Assembly (NCBI GenBank): GCA_023052935.1
Contig: CM041297.1
Location: 49,953,917 to 50,017,916 of the forward strand
DNA length: 64,000 nucleotides
Direction: 5' to 3'
Source of the DNA: Piezodorus guildinii
Lineage: Eukaryota; Arthropoda; Insecta; Hemiptera; Pentatomidae
The translations under genes and the position numbers were made by a program. Shown one piece after another: positions 58,626-64,000 of the stretch (within the stretch, counting starts at the first letter, position 1; every line of letters starts with the position of its first letter). Under the pieces are notes generated by a model. That model searched no databases and was not told the DNA's origin. It was given only the letters and a program-made list of their open reading frames with translations.

Positions 58626-60842
58626 ATGACCTCACCTAACTCCTTATCTATTCTCCTATGGAATGCGAATGGTGTTAGAACTCACACTGACGAACTTACA
58701 GCCTTACTCCAAGACAAAAAAGTTGACGTTGCACTCATTACTGAAACTAGACTAACCACTAAACAGTACTTCAAAATACCTGAATACACAACATACCGGA
58801 CAGACCATCCAGACGGCAAAGCCCATGCCGGTACTGCTGTCATTGTCAACCGATCCCTCTCCCATCACTTACACCCACTTCCCGCCCACGATTTCCTACA
58901 AGCCACCTCTATTATAATCAAGACCTTTTCCTTTCCGCTAGTCATCGCATCAGCATATTGTTCTCCCAAAAATTCTATTTCTATTACCCAATTTGGTTCC
59001 TTTCTCAACTCATTGGGGAATCACTTTATTCTGGGTGCAGACTTAAACGCGAAGCACCAACAATGGGGTTGCAGAACCACAAATACTCGTGGACGGACAT
59101 TGCAGTCTGCACTCAACTCCAGACGCCTTAATCTCCTACCTCCCAATTCCCCTACCTACTGGCCAACAGATCCTAACCGTAATCCAGACATCCTCGACTT
59201 CTTCATCCACAGCGGATTAGGCTCCCTGAACTATTCCGTAACTCGCCTTGATGAACTATCCTCTGATCATAGTCCATTAATCCTAAATGTATCCATGACT
59301 CCTATTCCGAAACCTTTCCCACCGTCATTCATCAGAGGCCCTATCAACTGGAACCTCTTCCGCGAAATCCTCACCAATGATATCGACCTCAGAGTAACTC
59401 TCAAAACCCCTTCTGACCTTGATGATGCCGTATATTCCTTTACAACCTTGATTCAACAAGCTGCCTGGACTGCCTCCTTTCCTAAACAATCCCAAATTAT
59501 TCCTTACAAATGCCATTTACCACAACACCTGACAGACCTCATCAACACCAAACGCCGAGCCAGAGCATTATGGCAACGCACCCGGCACCCAGAAGATCGC
59601 CTCTCTTATAACTTTTATTGTAGAAAATTAAAGCGGGAGTTGGCGACCTTTCGTTCCCAATCCTACAATTCCTACCTCTCCTCTCTCTCGACTCGTGACA
59701 ATTCCCTGTGGAATGTCACGAAGAGAATCCTGAATACTCACACGATTTCCCATCCTCTCCTGCGCGGTGATAGTTCCTGGGCTGCTTCTGACAAGGATAA
59801 GGCCCAGGAATTTGCACAGCACCTTTCCAAAGTTTTCACTCCTCATCCTGAGCTGAATCCGAACCATACTTCAACAGTTGAACAGTTCCTTACTTCGCCA
59901 ATACCACTCTCCTTACCTCCTAAAGCAGTTAATCCCTCTGAGGTCAAATATCTTCTTAAAAAGCTTCCTCTCCGTAAATCCCCTGGATATGATCTCCTCA
60001 CGCCTCAGATCTTAAGACAACTTCCACAGAAAGCCATTACATTCCTTACATATCTTTATAACAGTATAGTACGCACTACCTATTTTCCTCTCTTATGGAA
60101 ACATTCAACTATCATCCTTTTCCTGAAACCAGGAAAACCTTCCAACAGCACGTCATCTTACAGACCTATTAGCCTACTTCCGATCCTCTCAAAAATTTTC
60201 GAAAAGCTCCTACTAAAACGAATCCTAGATAAATTTAAAAACTTTCCTTCGCATCAGTTTGGATTTCGTTCTCAACATTCCACAGTTCAGCAAGGACTCC
60301 GAGTTGTGGATCACATTTCCTCTGCCCTTGAGTGCAAGGAGTATTGTTCGGGTGCCTTTCTGGACATAGCTCAAGCTTTTGACCGGGTGTGGCACCCGGG
60401 ATTGCTCTTTAAGCTCAAAACCCATTTACCTCAATCCTTATACCTAATCCTCCGATCCTATTTATCAAACCGCTCCTTCCGAGTTCGCTGTGGTTCCGAA
60501 TTTTCCAAACATTATACTGTTGAGGCCGGTGTTCCTCAAGGCAGCGTCTTAGGACCCGTCCTCTACATCCTCTACACCGCCGATATCCCTACCGATCCCG
60601 ATACCTTTCTGGCAACATTTGCTGACGACACAGCCATTTTATCATCCAATTCCGATCCTGAAGTAGCATCTCTAAATCTCCAAAGGCACCTTTCCCTTGT
60701 CGAAGACTGGTGTAAGGCTTGGCGAATTAAGGTGAACGAAAGCAAATGTACACACGTCACCTTCACCCTTCGACGTAAATCCTGTCCAACAGTTAAATTC
60801 AATTCCATACCGCTTCCTTCCTCACGAGACTTAAAAGGATAG
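58626..60842 (+). CDS. Jockey ORF2: AP-like endonuclease and reverse transcriptase, prematurely ended
   Basis: The ORF is 738 residues. The N-terminal endonuclease (1-~225) nicks target DNA and has WNANG (~13), the metal-binding TETR (~39), GADLNAKHQQWGC (~138) and SSDHSP (~212). The reverse transcriptase (~430-700) has RKSPGYD (~450), SSYRPISLLPILSKIFEKLL, HQFGFRSQHST, LDIAQAFD (~578), GVPQGSVLGPVLY (~635) and the active-site FADD (~665). A TAG at 60840-60842 cuts the protein right after LPSSRDLKG, where family members go on with a YLG-type segment. There is no RNase H, as usual for Jockey. ORF2 begins one base after the ORF1 stop, in a TAAATG arrangement that suggests reinitiation. Confidence 0.95.
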   Translation: MTSPNSLSILLWNANGVRTHTDELTALLQDKKVDVALITETRLTTKQYFKIPEYTTYRTDHPDGKAHAGTAVIVNRSLSHHLHPLPAHDFLQATSIIIKTFSFPLVIASAYCSPKNSISITQFGSFLNSLGNHFILGADLNAKHQQWGCRTTNTRGRTLQSALNSRRLNLLPPNSPTYWPTDPNRNPDILDFFIHSGLGSLNYSVTRLDELSSDHSPLILNVSMTPIPKPFPPSFIRGPINWNLFREILTNDIDLRVTLKTPSDLDDAVYSFTTLIQQAAWTASFPKQSQIIPYKCHLPQHLTDLINTKRRARALWQRTRHPEDRLSYNFYCRKLKRELATFRSQSYNSYLSSLSTRDNSLWNVTKRILNTHTISHPLLRGDSSWAASDKDKAQEFAQHLSKVFTPHPELNPNHTSTVEQFLTSPIPLSLPPKAVNPSEVKYLLKKLPLRKSPGYDLLTPQILRQLPQKAITFLTYLYNSIVRTTYFPLLWKHSTIILFLKPGKPSNSTSSYRPISLLPILSKIFEKLLLKRILDKFKNFPSHQFGFRSQHSTVQQGLRVVDHISSALECKEYCSGAFLDIAQAFDRVWHPGLLFKLKTHLPQSLYLILRSYLSNRSFRVRCGSEFSKHYTVEAGVPQGSVLGPVLYILYTADIPTDPDTFLATFADDTAILSSNSDPEVASLNLQRHLSLVEDWCKAWRIKVNESKCTHVTFTLRRKSCPTVKFNSIPLPSSRDLKG

Positions 60843-61249
60843 AACTCAACCGCAGATTCGGCCGGTTATACAAATTACTAAACAGAAAATCTCATCTTAC
60901 AGTCGACAACAAATTACTAATATATAAGACAGTACTGAAACCTATATGGACCTACGGACTTGAACTATGGGGGACAACTAAACATTCTAACATCAAACGT
61001 ATCCAATCCTTCCAATCCAAAGTCCTCCGAACAATAGTTAATGCTCCTTATTACGTTACCAACTGTACCCTACACCATGACCTTAATATTCCATTTATTT
61101 TAGATCTGGTACCATCCAAATTCTCCAAAAATTTCCATCAGAACCTTCTTCATCATCCTAATCCTCTTGCTCAATCGCTTTCCAGCTTCACCCATCCCTA
61201 CAATCCTCCTCGAAGATTGAAACGGCAGTGGCCCCGCGACGTTTTGTAA
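60830..61249 (+). pseudogene. Detached C-terminal part of Jockey ORF2
   Basis: In a different frame, directly after the ORF2 break, a further ~137 residues run from KRIELNRRFGRLYKLLNRKS through KPIWTYGLELWGTT, IQSFQSKVLR and YNPPRRLKRQWPRDVL to TAA at 61247-61249. This is the normal C-terminal domain of Jockey ORF2. Comparison of the joint with the expected family order suggests ~20-40 residues are missing as well as the frame being shifted. So a small out-of-frame deletion at about 60830-60845 inactivated this copy. Confidence 0.88.
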
Positions 61250-61690
61250 ACATTTATCTGGAGTTCTGACACTGGTCAGATCCTCCACTCATGTACTGTA
61301 TGTTTGTGGCTATTCCGCTCTGGCTCGGCCTCCACTGGCATACACCAGTGAAGCGCTGAGTGGGAGGCGCTGGGATCTCTTGGATTCCGCTTCTCCCCCC
61401 ACTTGTGGGGGGAGCAGCCGAGTCTAGGGTTCCTTTGGCTGATTGTATATATTGTATATAGTTAAGTATGCTTGTATGATTTTTATTTATTTCCCAACTT
61501 GTATTTATCTCTACTACAGGTTGTTGTTTTGATTAGTTTCTTGTTGCTTTTTTTTGTATATATTTGAATTTATTTATTTCCGATTTTATGTAAATTGACT
61601 TTATCATTATTGGCTGTATATATTGTATGAATGTGTACTACATCTCTATTACTACTGTTCATTATGCAACAAACTGTAATATTTCTCAAT
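61250..61690 (+). other. Jockey 3' UTR
   Basis: About 440 bp, GC-richer at its start, then T-rich. It contains CACTGGCATACACCAGTG (an imperfect palindrome, ~61334), the perfect hairpin at 61393-61414, repeated TATATTGTATATA and the closing CTCAATAAA signal. The 3' end is presumably recognised by ORF2, as in other LINEs. Confidence 0.85.
61393..61414 (+). other. Perfect GC-rich hairpin in Jockey 3' UTR
   Basis: CTCCCCCCAC, TT, GTGGGGGGAG: arms of 10 bp with a 2-base apparent loop (in practice the inner pairs would open). It is the most stable structure visible in the element RNA. It may serve RT recognition or nuclear export; function is inferred only. Confidence 0.85.
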
Positions 61691-61714
61691 AAAAAAAAAA
61701 AAAAAAAAAAAAAA
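61691..61714 (+). other. Jockey poly(A) tail
   Basis: An uninterrupted run of 24 A residues following CTCAAT. Part may belong to the target duplication, which begins with A. Confidence 0.92.
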
Positions 61715-61724
61715 TACAATCAAG
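61710..61724 (+). repeat. Jockey target-site duplication, right
   Basis: TACAATCAAG at 61715-61724, with up to five preceding As, matches 56987-57001. Confidence 0.9.
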
Positions 61725-64000
61725 AAATAATTATTAATTATAAATGAAAAAAAAAAACAATAGCATGGTTCTAATAGCAAACTTTCTATTCACGCTTATA
61801 GATTCTCATTAATCCTCGAAAGTATTTAAATACGGTTAGAAAATATAAAAAAATAATTTATGACTTAATGTTTTTAAGAATGTAATTATTTAAATATTTA
61901 GCCCATTTTAAAGCAAGAGGTATCAATAACAATACTCAGATAAATTAAATCTTAGTAGTAAGTGATAAAATGAGAAAGACAAAAAAGAGACAACATAAAG
62001 AAAATAAATCTTTTTGAAATTTATTTTATAGTAATCCCTTAAAAGGACCATTACTTCACACCATCATGTTTAGTAGAAGATGGTAAAGAATGCGTTTAAT
62101 CAGGAGAAAAATGCAAATAATAAAACATCTTAATTTGTCACAAATTTTGTTCTAAAATGTAGACATTTATAGAAAAAAGCAAGAGAACAAAAAGTAAATT
62201 TAAAAAAACGCTTGTTTCCTTTGGTGACAGTCTGTATGCATATCAATTTATTTTTTCTTTCTTTTATTTTCCAATCCATATTCATTCATCGAGTCTCCCT
62301 AAACCTATTCAATTAATTCGCAGCTACATATATTACTTTTAATTTTCAACTACAATAACTTTTAATTTTTTTTAATGCTCTTATTTATTATATTTTCATG
62401 CATACTATTTTTACAAGGCAGCTTAACTCTATTTGTCTAATTGGATTTTGTGTTAATTCCAGCGCAAGAAATCTATATATCAGATCATAACCCGAGTTAT
62501 CGTTGTAAGGTATCTTTCAATACAAGCACACACCTTGCAAGAGGTCGAGGCAGTAACAAAAACCGCAACCCAGATGTATTGCAGAATGGTATCTTCGGTA
62601 TGTGTTAATCCCGCGTTTCGGATGGTTATGAGTTATAGGTCAGTAGAATAATATTTTAGTTTGTAGAATGTAGATACACGTTTCACATCTCTTATCATCA
62701 TGCAATGTATTTTGGTTACGAAACATTTGTAATCAAAGTGAATTGATATTGTTATTTGTTTGAAAACGGTTCTCGAAAAAGGATTATTGAACATTAACAT
62801 AAACGGCCATTTAAATGTAAAAAGATAGGAAGGGGTGACGTATACCGCTAGGTGAAAGCTAGAAGTGGTCTAGACGGCTCCACCGGGTGAGTCACCCACT
62901 CCCGCAATCTGTTTACCAAAGCCATTTGCATCGCACGATTATAATAGTAATCGGGTTTTAGTGCCCATGTCCTAATCCGGCCTATGGTTAGCATCTCTTT
63001 ATTCCTTTTAGGAGCTTATTGCTCATCCATTGTACCTATAATGTTAGATACAGCTTGGCATTCTTTAATGGGGCTTGAAATAAAGGTTTCTCTTTCGTTA
63101 CTCTACTTAATAGGAGTAAAACATAAATATTATAAGCAGATGTGAGAAAGGACTGATTGGTTAGATGAAACTATAAGCGCAGGACCTTTGATTTATTTTT
63201 ACACCTAAAACGAAAATCCTGAGCTGAGTCCTGTTTTTCAGCTTGTACTGACTACAAGTTGAAAAAAGTTCTTTCGGAACACAGCAAGCCAAAATATACT
63301 TGACCACGAGTAAGCGAAGCAAGTTTCTGTTTTTTATGTTTTTATTTTCTTCTAATCGTGTTTTGTAATAGCAAATGTCAGAAGCTATGTGACAATCAGC
63401 AAATTTGCTATATAAAACTTAAACAGCAGACATGATAGGCATATGGAAGGAAAGCGCCAAGAAGCACCCCTTTTTTGCTGAGCCAAAAATCTGTGAGGTG
63501 TAAGTCCATATGGGTTGAAGTATATATGTGTGTATGTATTCAGATTCTGTCGGATTCTCGGTTTTGATGATTTGGATAGAAGAGAGTACCGTACTTTCAG
63601 CCGCTGGTTGAGAGCTTTTCTTTTTATCTTGACGGGTCGAACCCAAGTCATCCTTCGATCGAGCGTTGAGCCTTTATTTATATCGAGTGTAAGGTGTTCC
63701 TATTTTAAATTCTTTAACACATCAATAAAATCTATTTGAACACTCAAAAAGAAACAATTTATAATCAAGCATTTGTTATTAAAAAAAGTTCACTTTCCTT
63801 TGGAAGAAAACTAAACAAAAGAATTAAAAAATTTCAAATACTGATATTATCTGAATCATTGAAACTTCCTTAATCAAAATTATTCGATGAAAAATTCCGT
63901 ACTTAGTAAGCTCATATCTTGCTGAATACCGCAGAGATAGAAAAATTCAGTCCTTGATTTAGTTGGTAAGTACAATATAAACTGAATTATGAAGCCTAAT
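61725..64000. other. AT-rich DNA with nothing recognised
   Basis: No convincing gene. GC-richer patches at 62500-62630 and 62830-63010 (including GGGTGAGTCACCC, a short hairpin at 62885) do not give a recognisable RNA or protein. Overlapping ORFs at 63385-63739 lie on both strands and are mutually exclusive shadows without motifs. Confidence 0.4.

Larger units (their letters stand above)
57002..61714 (+). mobile_element. Full-length Jockey-type non-LTR retrotransposon
   Basis: The element runs from AGTTCTGCGCATGCGCATG at 57002 to a poly(A) tail at 61691-61714, flanked by a 10-15 bp target duplication. It holds a ~490-bp 5' UTR, ORF1, ORF2, and a 3' UTR ending CTCAATAAAAAA, which supplies an AATAAA signal. 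The duplication together with the long uninterrupted A-tail suggests a recent insertion. ORF2 is broken after the RT, and the ORF1 start region may be out of frame, so this copy is not autonomous as it stands. Six decayed relatives lie at 7010, 7785, 18950, 31575, 33186 and 42650. Confidence 0.96.

Noticed and set aside
57904..61288. Minus-strand ORFs across the Jockey element
   Set aside because: All are antisense shadows of ORF1 and ORF2.
63385..63739. Overlapping ORFs near the right edge as an exon
   Set aside because: Three mutually overlapping frames on two strands with no motif or splice support.

Overview
The window is AT-rich eukaryotic DNA with no operons, no bacterial-type genes and no convincing host protein-coding gene. 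What can be recognised is almost entirely transposable-element sequence: a Jockey-type LINE, mariner elements of several ages, tRNA-derived SINEs, TIR-bearing MITEs, long palindromes and satellite repeats. This mix suggests an arthropod, most likely an insect; no lower rank can be supported. The stretch is intergenic or deep intronic, repeat-rich DNA.

Layout. 0-2 kb: a 112-bp satellite with an inverted arm at the window edge, then a 21/42-bp minisatellite. 3-6 kb: a SINE (family S1), a LINE 3' fragment lying inside an older tandem repeat, and the first copy of a ~0.9-kb repeat named R900 here. 7-13.5 kb: Jockey fragments, two badly decayed mariners, a palindrome, and a mariner of 786 bp with intact ends (12695-13480). 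14-25 kb: an inverted repeat pair, S1, R900, LINE fragments, a second SINE family (S2) interrupted by a 384-bp MITE, and a candidate hAT-like MITE. 26-35 kb: simple repeats, two S1 copies tail to tail, an (AT)n tract and Jockey fragments. 36-48 kb: further MITE and R900 copies, a perfect 121-bp-arm palindrome, and another inverted repeat with a hammerhead-like core. 50-55.5 kb: a composite of R900 interrupted by a mariner, abutting an S2 SINE interrupted by a hAT MITE with a perfect 8-bp duplication, followed by two more R900 copies. 55.6-56.2 kb: the C-terminal piece of a LINE with a restriction-like endonuclease. 57.0-61.7 kb: a full-length Jockey-type LINE with target-site duplications, ORF1, ORF2 and a poly(A) tail. 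61.7-64 kb: unassigned AT-rich DNA.

How the parts relate. The Jockey element is the only one with near-complete coding capacity. Its ORF2 is broken shortly after the RT domain, so this copy could at best supply partial products. The mariners are all defective and the MITEs and SINEs are non-coding, so all depend on enzymes encoded elsewhere. Nested insertions give relative ages: R900 is older than the 51-kb mariner, S2 is older than both the GAGACG MITE and the hAT MITE, and the tandem repeat at 3.8-4.6 kb is older than the LINE fragment inside it. The least explained signals are R900 (eight copies or remnants), the palindrome family with a hammerhead-like core, and the 112-bp satellite with a four-unit higher-order pattern.
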